Source: an uncultured Acidobacteriota bacterium (lineage in GTDB: Bacteria > Acidobacteriota > Terriglobia > Bryobacterales > Bryobacteraceae). From it: a stretch of DNA of 40,490 nt. This document shows, one piece after another, positions 25,068 to 34,196 of the stretch (the first letter of the stretch is position 1; the number at the start of each line of letters is the position of its first letter). The notes under the pieces were generated by a model. It did not search any database, was not told the origin of the DNA, and saw only the letters and a list, made by a program, of their open reading frames with translations. Location: the NCBI GenBank assembly GCA_902825945.1, contig CADECY010000087.1, positions 1 through 40,490 on the forward strand. Reading direction: 5' to 3'. The translations under genes and the position numbers were made by a program.

Positions 25068-25763
25068 ATGATCGACCTCTCCGTTCTCACCCGCTACTCG
25101 ACGCCCACGGTTGCCAACGCGATCGAGCTATTCGAACTTCGCCCGCGCGACCAAGGTTTCCTGAAGCCGGGGTTCCTCTGCCTTCGGCCGGACGTGCAGC
25201 CTGTCGCCGGCTTCGCCGCGACGTGCCTGGTTTCGGGTAACAATCTCCACACCTACGGACGCCGCGATGTCGCCGAGTACTGGGAACATCTCGAGTCGAT
25301 CCCCGGCCCCCGGATTTCGGTGGTGCAGGATCTCGACCCGTACCCAGGGAGCGGATGCTTCTGGGGCGAAGTGAACGCGAACGTCCATCTGGCGCTCGGC
25401 TGCGTGGCGACGGTGACCGATGGTGCCGTGCGAGACCTGCCCGAGATGCGCGCGGTGGGCTTCCAGGCACTCTACCGGCACGTGGCCGTTTCGCACGGCT
25501 ACATCCACGTGGCCGGATTCGGCAATCCGGTGAACATCGGCGGCGTGATCATCTCGCCGGGCGATCTGATCCAGGTGGATCAACACGGAGCGCTCATCGT
25601 TCCGGTGGAAACGCTGCCGCATCTCGAGGAGGCCGTTCGCGAGATCGAGAGGCGTGAGCGGCCTGTGATCGACTACGCCAGGAGCGGGTCCGCGACACGG
25701 CAAGGGCTAGCCGAGAGGATGGCCCGGATGAAGAACGCCGGCCCGTGGCGGCCGGTCGCCTAG
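25068..25763 (+). CDS. RraA-like protein / HMG aldolase family
   Basis: This 231-residue protein belongs to the RraA / 4-hydroxy-4-methyl-2-oxoglutarate aldolase fold. Signature segments are TPTVANAIELF near the N-terminus, VSGNNLHTYGR, the GE at WGEVNANVHLALGC, TDGAVRDLPEM (the D-R-D metal and pyruvate site) and NIGGVIISPGDLIQVDQHGA. All expected active-site residues of the aldolase type are present, so it may cleave a 2-oxo-4-hydroxy acid rather than regulate RNase E. It is cytoplasmic. GAAGG lies directly before ATG 25068. It stands alone between the decay zone and the Oar-like receptor gene. Confidence 0.88.
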   Translation: MIDLSVLTRYSTPTVANAIELFELRPRDQGFLKPGFLCLRPDVQPVAGFAATCLVSGNNLHTYGRRDVAEYWEHLESIPGPRISVVQDLDPYPGSGCFWGEVNANVHLALGCVATVTDGAVRDLPEMRAVGFQALYRHVAVSHGYIHVAGFGNPVNIGGVIISPGDLIQVDQHGALIVPVETLPHLEEAVREIERRERPVIDYARSGSATRQGLAERMARMKNAGPWRPVA

Positions 25764-25817
25764 CTGCGTTATATTGTCTGCTGACAACGGAGTCAGTTCT
25801 TCTGGAGGGTCATTCTC

Positions 25818-28800
25818 ATGAGCAGGTTTCTCATGGCTATGGCCGCGCTTTCTTTCGGCGCGGTCTCTTTGATGGCGCAGGGTGAGCGCGGCACGATCAC
25901 CGGTACGATTTCCGATCCGACGGGCGGCCTCATGGCGGGCGCGAAGGTCATGGTGCGCAACACGGCAACCAACATTTCCTCGACCGTCGAGTCGAACACC
26001 GCGGGCATCTATACCTTTCCGGCGCTGAATCCCGGCCGTTACGATCTGACCGTGGAGTCCGCCGGCTTCAAGACCAAGAAGGTCTCCGACATCCCGCTGA
26101 GCGTGGGTCTCACCGCGACGATCAACGTGCTGCTCGAAGTCGGCCAAGTCACCGAATCGGTGGAAATCAGCGCGACAGCCGTCCAACTGGAAGCCGTCAC
26201 CTCGGGTCTCGGCAAGACGGTGGAATCACGGCGCGTGGTCGAGCTTCCGTTGCTCGGCCGCAATCCGCTTCAGTTGGCCGCTCTCGCGCCGGGTGTGATT
26301 CCGACGCGCGGACAGGTCGGCGCCGGCGGCGACGCTATCGGTCAAGCCGGCAACGCGCGCATCTCCGGCGGACTCGCTAATCAGAACGCAATCCTGATGG
26401 ATGGCGGCGACTCTCGCGGCTTCACGGCGGGCGGACAATCCTACGCGTTTCCGCTCGAGTCCGTGGCCGAGTTCAAGGTTGAAACGGCTACGTATTCCGC
26501 CGAGTTCGGCCGCGCGGGCGGCGGCGTGATCAATGTTGCGTCGAAATCCGGCGGCAATCAGTTCCACGGCGTGCTGTATGAATTCCTCCGCAATGATCAC
26601 CTGAACGCGAACGCTTGGTCGAATAATCGCAACCGCGTTCCCCGCACACTGTTCCAGCGCAACGAATTCGGAGCAGCGATGGGCGGCCGCATCAAGCGTG
26701 ACAAGACCTTTTTCTACGCCAACTATGAAGGACTGCGTCAAGGCAGCCCGCGCAACTTTCTGGCGACCGTTCCCCAAGCGGGCTGGCGCACGGGCGACTT
26801 TCGCAATACCTTCGACCGCGACGGGACCCAGATCGCGGTTTACGATCCCACCACGACGCGAAACGTGAATGGCGCGCTGCAGCGCGACCAGTTCCCGAAC
26901 AACCAGATTCCCACGTCGCGGATCAATGCGATTTCGAACAACATCGCCAAGTTCTGGCCCGAACCGAATCGCGCGGGTGAAGGCCGCGCCCTGGTGAACA
27001 ACTACTTCAAGACCGGCAAGAACGTCCAGAATGTCGACCTGTGGTTTGCACGAATCGATCACCAGATCAGCGAAAAACACCGGCTGTTCGGCCGCTTCGG
27101 CGGGGCGCAGAACGAGAGCTTCGCGGCGGGCCTGATTTCGCCAGCGTTCCCGGCAACCTCGATCAGTTCCAACCCGGCCCGCAACGCCGGAATCAGCTTG
27201 ACCTCGACGTTTCGTCCGAATCTCCTCGGCGAGTTCCGCATCAGCTACACCCGCCTTCAGAACAACTCGGCGCCGATCAGTGAAGGTTTCGACCTGCGGT
27301 CACTCGGCTTTACGGGCAACTGGGTAGACGCGGTCACCTACCGGCAGTTCCCCCAGATCCTGTTGCAACAGTATGCAACGGGGACCGGACTCGCCGTGGC
27401 CACGTTCGGCGCCGATGAAGTCACCGGGCTCGGAGGCGCGGGCAAAAACTACCTCCCACAGGACACCTATCACGGTCAATATCACATCACGTGGGTGAAG
27501 AATCGCCACAAGATCAAAGCCGGAGTCGATCTCCAACGGCTCAAGATGGCTGCGTTCAATTCGCGGAATTCGGCCGGCCAGTTCGTATTCGACCGCACCT
27601 TCACGCAGGGCCCCGATCCGTCCCGTGTCAGCAACTTCGGTGGCAACGCTTTCGCCAGTTTTCTTCTGGGGGCGCCCGTCTCGGGCAGTATCGAAACCAC
27701 GCCATGGATGGCGCTGTTCCAGCGCTACAACGCCTGGTACATCCAAGACGATTGGCGCGTGACCAATCGCCTCACGATGAACCTCGGCTTCCGTTACGAG
27801 TACACTTCGCCGTATGGTGAGAAGTTCGGCCAAATCGGCTACTTCGACGTGAAGGCCGTCGATCCGGTCACCGGCCGCAACGGTCTTTTCAAGTGGACTC
27901 CGCCGGGCGGCTATCACAACGACCCCAACTACAAGACCCTGGGCCCACGCCTCGGGATCGCCTATCAACTCGACAACAAGACGGTGATCCGGGTGGCGGG
28001 CGGAATCTTCAACGCCGCCAACAACGGGCTGAACGCCGCGGCCTCCGACTTCGGTACCGGACTGTTCACCACCAACGCCGTCTTCCTCGGGACGCCGCAG
28101 TTCGGCTTCACGCCGCCTGCCAACGGCTCATGGTCGAACCCCTTCGCAGCCGGACTCGTCCTGCCCGAAAAGGGAGTCACGACCTTCGTCGGCCAGAGCG
28201 TGCGCGTGGCGTTCCCGGACCACCCGCTCGCCTACATCGCCAATTGGAGCTTCTCGGCGCAGCGCATGCTCAACAGCAACACGCTGCTCGAGGTTGGTTA
28301 TGTGGGCAGCAAGACGACGCACCTGTTCTGGAATCGCATGGATAACGCAACCGATCCGTTGCTGGCCGGTCAGTGGGGCAGCCGTCTGAACGAACTCGTC
28401 GACAATCCATTCTTCGGCAAGATCAACGCGGGCCTGCTCAGCCAGCGGCAGGTTCAACGCAAGAACCTGCTTCGCCCGTTCCCGCAGTATCAGCAGATCC
28501 TGGCCGTACGCCGTCCGTATGGCGACGCCAACTACAACTCGATGACCGCACGCCTGGAAAAGGCGTACAGCCGCGGCTACACGCTCGGCGTCAGCTACAC
28601 GTTGTCGAAGATCATCGCGTCGACCGCCGAATCGAACACGTGGGTGATCGGTCCTTCGAACGCGCTCTATAATCCCAACTACAACCGCGGCATCGACGCC
28701 AACGACACCCCGCACCGCGTAGTGATTAGCCACCTCTGGGACCTGCCGTTCGGGTTCGGCAAGCCGTACGTTTCGAAAGGACTGGCCGCGCGCGTCATCG

Positions 28801-29261
28801 GCAACTGGCAATTCTCCGGAATCACCGTGCTGCAGGCCGGACGTCCAATCCTGATCTCGGCTCCTGACAACACCGGCCTGCTCGACTTCGCCTACACCAA
28901 CGGCCGCGCAGATCGCTTCAAGTCCGGAGTCATCGACAGCCCGACCAAGACCAAGTGGTTCGACACGTCCGCCTTCCGCTCCGCGGCGCCGTTCACGATA
29001 CCGACCGACAGCCTGAGCCAGCCCGACCTGCGGACACCGTGGCGGAACGCGTTCAACTGGTCCGTTTTCAAGAACAACCCGTTCACCTGGAGGGAGCACA
29101 ACATCAACATCCAGTTCCGGACCGAGATGTACAACGTGTTCAATAACCCGCAGTTCGATGTGCGCGGCGCCTCCACCGACGTCACCAATCCGCTGTTCGG
29201 ACAGATCACCGAAGGCGGTGGCGAGCGGAACATCCAATTCGGAATCCGCATCACGTTCTAG
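25818..29261 (+). CDS. Oar-like TonB-dependent outer membrane receptor
   Basis: This 1147-residue protein has a signal peptide (to about residue 20) followed by a carboxypeptidase-regulatory-like domain (residues 22-115; GTITGTISDPTGGLMAGAKV, GIYTFPALNPGRYDLTV). A plug-like region follows (VVELPLLGRNPLQLAALAPG, SAEFGRAGGGVINVASKSGG). The rest is a beta-barrel ending in Phe (IQFGIRITF), as expected for outer-membrane insertion. This architecture is greatly expanded in Solibacter-type genomes and is thought to import large substrates. GGAGGG lies 8-13 nt before ATG 25818. A hairpin follows the stop at 29280-29316. The substrate is unknown; the sialidase-like and CBM9-like genes nearby hint at glycans only by proximity. 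Confidence 0.93.
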   Translation: MSRFLMAMAALSFGAVSLMAQGERGTITGTISDPTGGLMAGAKVMVRNTATNISSTVESNTAGIYTFPALNPGRYDLTVESAGFKTKKVSDIPLSVGLTATINVLLEVGQVTESVEISATAVQLEAVTSGLGKTVESRRVVELPLLGRNPLQLAALAPGVIPTRGQVGAGGDAIGQAGNARISGGLANQNAILMDGGDSRGFTAGGQSYAFPLESVAEFKVETATYSAEFGRAGGGVINVASKSGGNQFHGVLYEFLRNDHLNANAWSNNRNRVPRTLFQRNEFGAAMGGRIKRDKTFFYANYEGLRQGSPRNFLATVPQAGWRTGDFRNTFDRDGTQIAVYDPTTTRNVNGALQRDQFPNNQIPTSRINAISNNIAKFWPEPNRAGEGRALVNNYFKTGKNVQNVDLWFARIDHQISEKHRLFGRFGGAQNESFAAGLISPAFPATSISSNPARNAGISLTSTFRPNLLGEFRISYTRLQNNSAPISEGFDLRSLGFTGNWVDAVTYRQFPQILLQQYATGTGLAVATFGADEVTGLGGAGKNYLPQDTYHGQYHITWVKNRHKIKAGVDLQRLKMAAFNSRNSAGQFVFDRTFTQGPDPSRVSNFGGNAFASFLLGAPVSGSIETTPWMALFQRYNAWYIQDDWRVTNRLTMNLGFRYEYTSPYGEKFGQIGYFDVKAVDPVTGRNGLFKWTPPGGYHNDPNYKTLGPRLGIAYQLDNKTVIRVAGGIFNAANNGLNAAASDFGTGLFTTNAVFLGTPQFGFTPPANGSWSNPFAAGLVLPEKGVTTFVGQSVRVAFPDHPLAYIANWSFSAQRMLNSNTLLEVGYVGSKTTHLFWNRMDNATDPLLAGQWGSRLNELVDNPFFGKINAGLLSQRQVQRKNLLRPFPQYQQILAVRRPYGDANYNSMTARLEKAYSRGYTLGVSYTLSKIIASTAESNTWVIGPSNALYNPNYNRGIDANDTPHRVVISHLWDLPFGFGKPYVSKGLAARVIGNWQFSGITVLQAGRPILISAPDNTGLLDFAYTNGRADRFKSGVIDSPTKTKWFDTSAFRSAAPFTIPTDSLSQPDLRTPWRNAFNWSVFKNNPFTWREHNINIQFRTEMYNVFNNPQFDVRGASTDVTNPLFGQITEGGGERNIQFGIRITF

Positions 29262-29279
29262 CCTGCGGCGAATCCAGCG

Positions 29280-29316
29280 AATCCGGTCAGCCAGCCCGGT
29301 CTGGGCTGACCGGATT
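29280..29316. terminator. Hairpin after the Oar-like receptor gene
   Basis: AATCCGGTCAGCC (29280-29292) pairs perfectly over 13 bp with GGCTGACCGGATT (29304-29316) around an 11-nt loop. It lies 19 bp after the receptor stop. No long T-run follows, so intrinsic termination is probable but not certain. Confidence 0.6.
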
Positions 29317-29352
29317 TGGTACAATCACTTCTGGACGCATTGCGTCCTGAGG

Positions 29353-29428
29353 GCCACCCTAGCTCAGTTGGTAGAGCGGCTGATTCGTAATCAGCAGGTC
29401 GCCGGTTCGATCCCGGCGGGTGGCTCCA
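29353..29428 (+). tRNA. tRNA-Thr (anticodon CGU)
   Basis: The 7-bp acceptor stem GCCACCC/GGGTGGC, D-arm GCTC-AGTTGGTA-GAGC, anticodon stem GCTGA/TCAGC with loop TTCGTAA, five-base variable region and T-arm GCCGG-TTCGATC-CCGGC all fit. The anticodon CGT is at 29386-29388 and reads the Thr codon ACG. The discriminator is T at 29425, and CCA (29426-29428) is genome-encoded. An intrinsic terminator follows at 29470-29497. Confidence 0.97.
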
Positions 29429-29469
29429 GAGTATTTTCAGTCTTATCAAACAGATACTCGGAATGGAAG

Positions 29470-29497
29470 AGCGGCCCTAGTGGTCGCTTTTGCTTTT
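29470..29497 (+). terminator. Intrinsic terminator after tRNA-Thr
   Basis: AGCGGCC and GGTCGCT form a 7-bp stem with one G-T wobble and a 5-nt loop, followed by TTTGCTTTT. It lies about 42 bp after the tRNA. Confidence 0.7.
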
Positions 29498-29558
29498 CGA
29501 AACGGAATTTGAAACGGTTTCCGGCCGGAATTTCCGGCGCGCCCGAGACAATTCGAAT

Positions 29559-30047
29559 ATGCCAGAATCAACGGTCCCTGCGCAAAATTCCGGTCTCGCG
29601 ACGCCAGAGGAGATGCAGGCAGCCATTGAGGCGTCTGGCTACCTTCTGGAGGGCCGGATCGCACATGTGATGTCAGAACGGGGATTTTTCGTGGAGATGA
29701 ACCCGTTCACACACGATCCGGCAGACCCAAGCAAGGCGATGGAGGTTGATGTGGCCGGGCGCTACTTCGAGTGGGTCAACCAGGACAACAAGGATACGGT
29801 GACCGCCTCGGTGTTGGTGGAGTGCAAGAACAACTCGCAGCCGTTCGCGTTTTTCGTTCAACGGCAACAGGTCGCCGAACTCAACGACAATCGCATTCAC
29901 TATGGCGGGTATCCGTCCTTCAGCTTGAACCAGCAAACCGGAGTGCCCGAACCACCTCACAAGCTGCTGGAGATGAAGGACTGGCACCACTACTGCCGAG
30001 CTATCGAAGTGGCGACGCAGTTCTGCGGGTTCAAGTGGACGAAATGA
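29559..30047 (+). CDS. PD-(D/E)xK nuclease-like protein, N-terminal part
   Basis: This 162-residue ORF starts at ATG 29559. It shows a restriction-endonuclease-like core: E32 in GYLLEGRIAHVM, D64 in MEVDVAGR, and E88-C-K90 in VLVECKNN, with about the spacing expected for a PD-(D/E)xK site. The fold and role are inferred from these motifs only; the exact family was not recognised. It stops at TGA 30045, but the next frame continues without a gap as N-K-P-R-D-K-R-E-W into the downstream ORF, so this is probably the first half of a nuclease of about 315 residues split by a frameshift. Base composition looks less GC-rich than the flanking genes, consistent with transfer. It follows tRNA-Thr, a common integration site. 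Confidence 0.7.
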   Translation: MPESTVPAQNSGLATPEEMQAAIEASGYLLEGRIAHVMSERGFFVEMNPFTHDPADPSKAMEVDVAGRYFEWVNQDNKDTVTASVLVECKNNSQPFAFFVQRQQVAELNDNRIHYGGYPSFSLNQQTGVPEPPHKLLEMKDWHHYCRAIEVATQFCGFKWTK

Positions 30048-30087
30048 GAACAAGCCAAGGGACAAGCGCGAATGGAAGGCAGCGCTC

Positions 30088-30504
30088 ATGGAGCACTACT
30101 CCAAGTCCTTCTCCAAGCTGGCGATGATTACCGCTTCGAATTCAGCGGATGGATACGGCCTTCGACTCCAGAGCATTCAGATTCAGGTATGCTACCCAGT
30201 GGCGGTGTTTCAAGGCCCCATCTACCGCGTGGAGGGTCGCAACGGGAAGGCCAGCGTGGAGCCTGTGGATCGCCTCCAACTCCATCACTCAGCAGCTATG
30301 AACGGGCGCATGGCTCAGGTGCAGATCGATGTTGTGACGGAAGCGGCGTTTCCCAAATTGATGGAGGAGATTCTGGAAGAGCTAAAGTCCTTTCGCGACC
30401 GAATTAACGGCCACTATGCCCGACTGCTCAATAGTGCACTCGACCAGAAACGAGTCGCCGCCCAGCGCGCCGGGATGAACGCATTCGGAGGTTACCCGAG
30501 GTAG
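30088..30504 (+). CDS. C-terminal part of the split nuclease-like protein (unrecognised domain)
   Basis: This 138-residue ORF (first ATG 30088) has its homologous-looking frame extending back to about 30043. It contains a beta-rich half (LRLQSIQIQVCYPVAVFQGPI, YRVEG) and a helical C-terminus (FPKLMEEILEELKSFRDRI). The sequence around the junction (KREWKAALMEHYSKSF) reads as the middle of a protein, not as a start. No Shine-Dalgarno is obvious before the ATG. It most likely belongs to the same protein as 29559-30047. Family unknown. Confidence 0.6.
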   Translation: MEHYSKSFSKLAMITASNSADGYGLRLQSIQIQVCYPVAVFQGPIYRVEGRNGKASVEPVDRLQLHHSAAMNGRMAQVQIDVVTEAAFPKLMEEILEELKSFRDRINGHYARLLNSALDQKRVAAQRAGMNAFGGYPR

Positions 30505-30509
30505 CCGAA

Positions 30510-31075
30510 GCCTATCCCATTCGCTCCTCATCCTCGACCAACTCCCGCAGGAGTAGGCGCGCCAACACCTCCGGTGGGGAGCCGCAAAACTGCGGGCTTG
30601 GTCGCACCGCCGTATGACACTTCGATCATTGGGTGCTTACCGCCGATGATCCGATAGATGCCCTTGTGCTGACTACCGTCTCGTTCAATGACGATTGGGT
30701 GCGGATCGGAAGTTGCCGTTGTTCCGAGTGTACTGAACTAGGCTACCCGCCGTGCCATCCCCTTCGCACCCCGTAGGGCCTCCAAGAAATCGCGCAGGTC
30801 GGCCCGGCCCGGCGTCCACTGCGGGCGGTGCCAGTATTGCTGTGCGCCGGTCATGATGCCGAAGCGTTCGCGCAGGAACTGCCGGACCGTCAAGCACCCC
30901 GCTCTTCACCGTGACGCGCGCCGCGTCCACTTCGCCGCGCCGCCATAGCTCTGCGGCTACCACGCTCAGCATCTCGCCCCACGAATACCAGCCCGCACTC
31001 AGATCAATCTTCCCGATCTTGCCTGTCCCAATGGATCGTGTTGAGGCGGACGAACACTCGAGGTTCGCCGCGTCC
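30510..31075 (-). pseudogene. Remnants of one or two unrecognised genes
   Basis: No intact gene is seen here. On the minus strand protein-like sequence appears in shifting frames. IGKIDLSAGWYSWGEMLSVV and AAELWRRGEVDAARVTVKSG occur near 31020-30900. After a frame change come TVRQFLRERFGIMTGAQQYW and RADLRDFLEALRG, ending at a TAG at 30737-30739. Further on, HPIVIERDGSQHKGIYRI and GGKHPMIEVSYGG (30690-30610) pass, after another frame change, into SPPEVLARLLLRELVEDEER near the left end. The fragments look like genuine but broken coding sequence of mobile or accessory character. I recognise no family. They may be part of the same eroded island as the nuclease gene. Confidence 0.5.
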
Positions 31076-31078
31076 TTC

Positions 31079-32443
31079 TCACCGCCCCCGCAACACGCGC
31101 AAATCGATCCCGTGCTGCTGGCACTTCTTGTACAAATGGCTCCGCTCGAGCCCCAACGCCCGGGCCGTATCCGCCATCCGGAACTGATTCCGTTTCAACT
31201 CCGCGAGCAGCGTGTCCCGCTCGAAAGCATCCACACGTGCGCTCAGCGGACCCGACGCCGGCGCCATCTCGCCGTTCGCCTCCGCCTCGATCCGTGGCAG
31301 CGACAGTTGCACTTCGCCCGCGCCCACTTCGCGATCCGCAAGCAGCAACAGCCGCTCGACTACGTTGCGCAGCTCGCGAACATTGCCGGGCCACGAGTAG
31401 CGCTCGAGCAACGTCACCGCTTCCGGCGTGAACGGCTTCGGTTTCCATCCGTTCTGTTCCTGGATCTGCCGGGCGAAGTGTTCGAGCAACGGCGCGATAT
31501 CACCGGCCCGTTCGCGCAACGGCGGCAGCGTCAGCGGAAACACGTAGATGCGATGGTAGAGATCCTGCCGGAACTGGCCGTTGCGCGCGAGTTCGTCGAG
31601 ATTGCGATGCGTCGCGACCACCACGCGGACATTCACGCGCACTGGGCGGTCGCCGCCCACACGTTCGATCTCGCCCTCTTGTAACACGCGCAGGAGCTTT
31701 GCCTGCATCACGTGCGGCATATCGCCGATTTCGTCGAGGAACAGCGTTCCTTGATGCGCTTGCTCGAACTTGCCCTGATGTCGCGTCGCGGCTCCGGTGA
31801 ACGCGCCCTTCTCGTGCCCGAACAACTCGGACTCGATCAGTTCCGCCGGAACCGCCGCACAGTTCAACGTGACGAACGGACCCTGGGCCCGCGCGCTGCG
31901 CTCGTGGATCGCACGCGCGACGAGTTCCTTGCCCGTGCCCGTTTCGCCGAGGATGCACACCCGCGTTTCGCTCGCGGCCACGCGGTCGAGCTGGCGCAGC
32001 AGTGCACTCATCACCGGGCTCGATCCCACGATCTCATGTGAGCCGACGCGTCGGCGCAATTCGCGATTTTCGCGTTCGAGCCGGTTCAGCTTGAGCGCGT
32101 TATCCACCGTGAGCAGCAGCTTCTCTGTCGACAGCGGCTTCTCGAGAAAATCGACGGCGCCGAGCCGGGTCGCACGCACCGCCATCTCGACGGTCGCCTG
32201 ACCCGAGATCATGATCACCGGGATTGCGACTCCGGCCGCGCGGATGTCCTCCATCAGCGACAGTCCGTCCTTGCCGGGCATCACCACGTCGGACAGCAGC
32301 ACGTCGAACTGTTCGGCGCGCGCCAGTTCGAGAGCGCGGGCTGCGTTGTCGCAGACAGTGGCCTCGTGTCCGCTCAGGCGGAAGGCGCGGGACAACGACG
32401 CCAGTGTGTTTGCGTCATCATCCACGATCAGCAGATGCGCCAT
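31079..32443 (-). CDS. NtrC-family sigma54-dependent response regulator
   Basis: This 454-residue protein has a receiver (residues 1-120; D8-D10, phospho-acceptor D52 in LLSDVVMP). An AAA+ sigma54-interaction domain follows (about 140-375) with Walker A GETGTGKE, the sigma54-contact motif GAFTGA in ELFGHEKGAFTGA, and Walker B LFLDEIGD. A Fis-type helix-turn-helix lies at about 415-448 (RMADTARALGLERSHLYKK). The start is ATG 32443, preceded by AAAGGAG; the upstream in-frame extension lies within the kinase gene. It overlaps the kinase by 26 nt. It would activate sigma54 promoters when phosphorylated; no -24/-12 site was searched for systematically. Confidence 0.95.
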   Translation of the reverse strand: MAHLLIVDDDANTLASLSRAFRLSGHEATVCDNAARALELARAEQFDVLLSDVVMPGKDGLSLMEDIRAAGVAIPVIMISGQATVEMAVRATRLGAVDFLEKPLSTEKLLLTVDNALKLNRLERENRELRRRVGSHEIVGSSPVMSALLRQLDRVAASETRVCILGETGTGKELVARAIHERSARAQGPFVTLNCAAVPAELIESELFGHEKGAFTGAATRHQGKFEQAHQGTLFLDEIGDMPHVMQAKLLRVLQEGEIERVGGDRPVRVNVRVVVATHRNLDELARNGQFRQDLYHRIYVFPLTLPPLRERAGDIAPLLEHFARQIQEQNGWKPKPFTPEAVTLLERYSWPGNVRELRNVVERLLLLADREVGAGEVQLSLPRIEAEANGEMAPASGPLSARVDAFERDTLLAELKRNQFRMADTARALGLERSHLYKKCQQHGIDLRVLRGR

Positions 32444-34196
32444 TCGGTCTCCTTTCGGGCAATTCGATCCGGAAGGTCGATCCCTGTCCGGGTTCACTCT
32501 CGACGCCGATTTTGCCTCCGTGATCGCTCACCACCGATTGGACAATCGCGAGTCCGAGGCCCGTGCCATGCGTCTTGGTCGTGTAGTAGGGCGTGAACAG
32601 GCGCTCGCATTCTTCGCGCGTGAGTCCGGCGCCGGTGTCGGCCACTTCTATGATGATGGCTCCTGGTGCGCGCCGCGCGGCAAGAGTGATCGAACCTCCC
32701 TTCGGCATCGCGTCCATCGCGTTCAAAACCAGATTGCGGAGCGCGCGATTCAACTGATCGGGATCGGCCTCGACGGTGAGGCTCTTATCTTCGAGATTCA
32801 GCGTGCTCGTGATTCGCGGGCGGTCCGGCGCTTGCCACTGCGGCTCGAAGAGCTTCACCAGCGCGGGCAGCAGTTCGCCGAGATTCACCGGCTCGAATCG
32901 CGGCGCGGGCATCTTCGCGAAATCGGAGAAGCGGTTGATGATCGACTTCAGTTGCGACAACTCCGCGAGCAACGTCGAGGTGCTCTCCTGGAACACCTCC
33001 TCGAATTGCGCCGGTCCGAGCTGGCGCGCACGCTGCAGATTCTCGACCGTAATCTGGAGCGGGAAGAGCGGATTCTTCATCTCGTGAGCCAGGCGCCGCG
33101 CGAGTTCGCGCCACGCCGCCACGCGCTCCACCTGAATCAGCCGGTCGCGCTGCTCGACGAGTTGGCTGGTCATCTGGTTGAACGCCTGCGCGAGCTCGCC
33201 GATCTCGTCCTGGGAATCGACCTCGACGCGCGTGTTCAAGTTTCCATGCGCGACCTCGCGCGCGCCCGCGGCGAGTTCCCGCACCGGCTTGGTCACACGG
33301 GCTGACGCCCACCATGCGATCACCGCGCCGAGCGCGATTCCAGCGAGCGCCCCCGCGACACCGACGGTCCGGATGAACCACGTGAGTGAGTAGAGTTCCT
33401 GCCGCGAACTCGACACGAGCAGCACGCCGAGCACTTCCTTCCCGCGCCCGTTCAACGGGATTCCATGCAGCAGCGACGGCTCTCCGATCAAGGGCTTGAC
33501 CGTGCGCGACAGTTCGCGGCCGGCCCGGCGGACCTCTTCGGCCAGATCAACGCCATCGGGCCGCGCGCCGCGATACGAACTCCCCGGCAGATCGCGATAG
33601 AGCGTGGCCCGCATGCCCGCCGGCAGCGTCAGCGTGTCCAGGAATCCTTTATCGACGCGTTGGCCGCCCGCCAGATACAAGGTCCCGGAGCCCGTCGGAA
33701 CCGCTTGGACCGCGAACAAACCGATCGCCGTCTCTTCCGGAAGTTCCTCCACTTCGACGAACGCGCCGATTTTCTTCCAGTCCACTTTCTCGTCGGCCAC
33801 CCAGGCCTTCTTGTATCCGAAGCGCGCCGGATAGTGGGCCGAGGAGACGATGGCACCGTCGGGCCCGACGATCTCGAGAAAGTCGAGCGCCTGCTCGCGC
33901 GCGAGAGTCTGCGCCTGATCCTGATAGAGCGAGAGATCGGGGCCCGCTTGAGCGAGGTCCGACGCGATCCGCTTGACGGGCTCCGAGCCGGCGATCGACT
34001 CGACGCGGCGAACCACTTCGCGGCTCCGCAGCTGCAACTCGTGCTGGAACTGCGAGACGAGCGCGCGGGTCCGCTGTTCGTCGATCCGCTCGAAGGCGCG
34101 CTCGGTCATCACCGAGATCGAGTAGCTGATCAGGATCGAGGTGACCGCGATCGCGATCGCGAACAACAGCAGCAGGCGTGTGCGAAACGGACTCAC
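32418..34196 (-). CDS. NtrY-like membrane sensor histidine kinase
   Basis: This 592-residue kinase starts at GTG 34196, which overlaps the preceding stop as GTGA. A first membrane helix lies at residues 8-26. A periplasmic region of about 220 residues, with EQALDFLEIVGPDGAIVSS typical of Cache/PAS sensors, leads to a second helix near 265-285. HAMP follows (RVTKPVRELAAGAREVAHG). The HisKA box is ARRLAHEMKNPLFPLQ with His371. The HATPase carries NLVLNAMDAMPKGG, VADTGAGL and HGTGLGLAIV. Its partner is the NtrC-type regulator encoded immediately downstream. The periplasmic domain and the coupled solute-binding protein gene suggest a periplasmic signal. Confidence 0.94.
   Translation of the reverse strand: MSPFRTRLLLLFAIAIAVTSILISYSISVMTERAFERIDEQRTRALVSQFQHELQLRSREVVRRVESIAGSEPVKRIASDLAQAGPDLSLYQDQAQTLAREQALDFLEIVGPDGAIVSSAHYPARFGYKKAWVADEKVDWKKIGAFVEVEELPEETAIGLFAVQAVPTGSGTLYLAGGQRVDKGFLDTLTLPAGMRATLYRDLPGSSYRGARPDGVDLAEEVRRAGRELSRTVKPLIGEPSLLHGIPLNGRGKEVLGVLLVSSSRQELYSLTWFIRTVGVAGALAGIALGAVIAWWASARVTKPVRELAAGAREVAHGNLNTRVEVDSQDEIGELAQAFNQMTSQLVEQRDRLIQVERVAAWRELARRLAHEMKNPLFPLQITVENLQRARQLGPAQFEEVFQESTSTLLAELSQLKSIINRFSDFAKMPAPRFEPVNLGELLPALVKLFEPQWQAPDRPRITSTLNLEDKSLTVEADPDQLNRALRNLVLNAMDAMPKGGSITLAARRAPGAIIIEVADTGAGLTREECERLFTPYYTTKTHGTGLGLAIVQSVVSDHGGKIGVESEPGQGSTFRIELPERRPNGASADRG

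Noticed and set aside
29353..31078. Complete integrated element next to tRNA-Thr
   Set aside because: No integrase, transposase or repeat of the tRNA 3' end was found downstream within the window, so only an eroded island is proposed.
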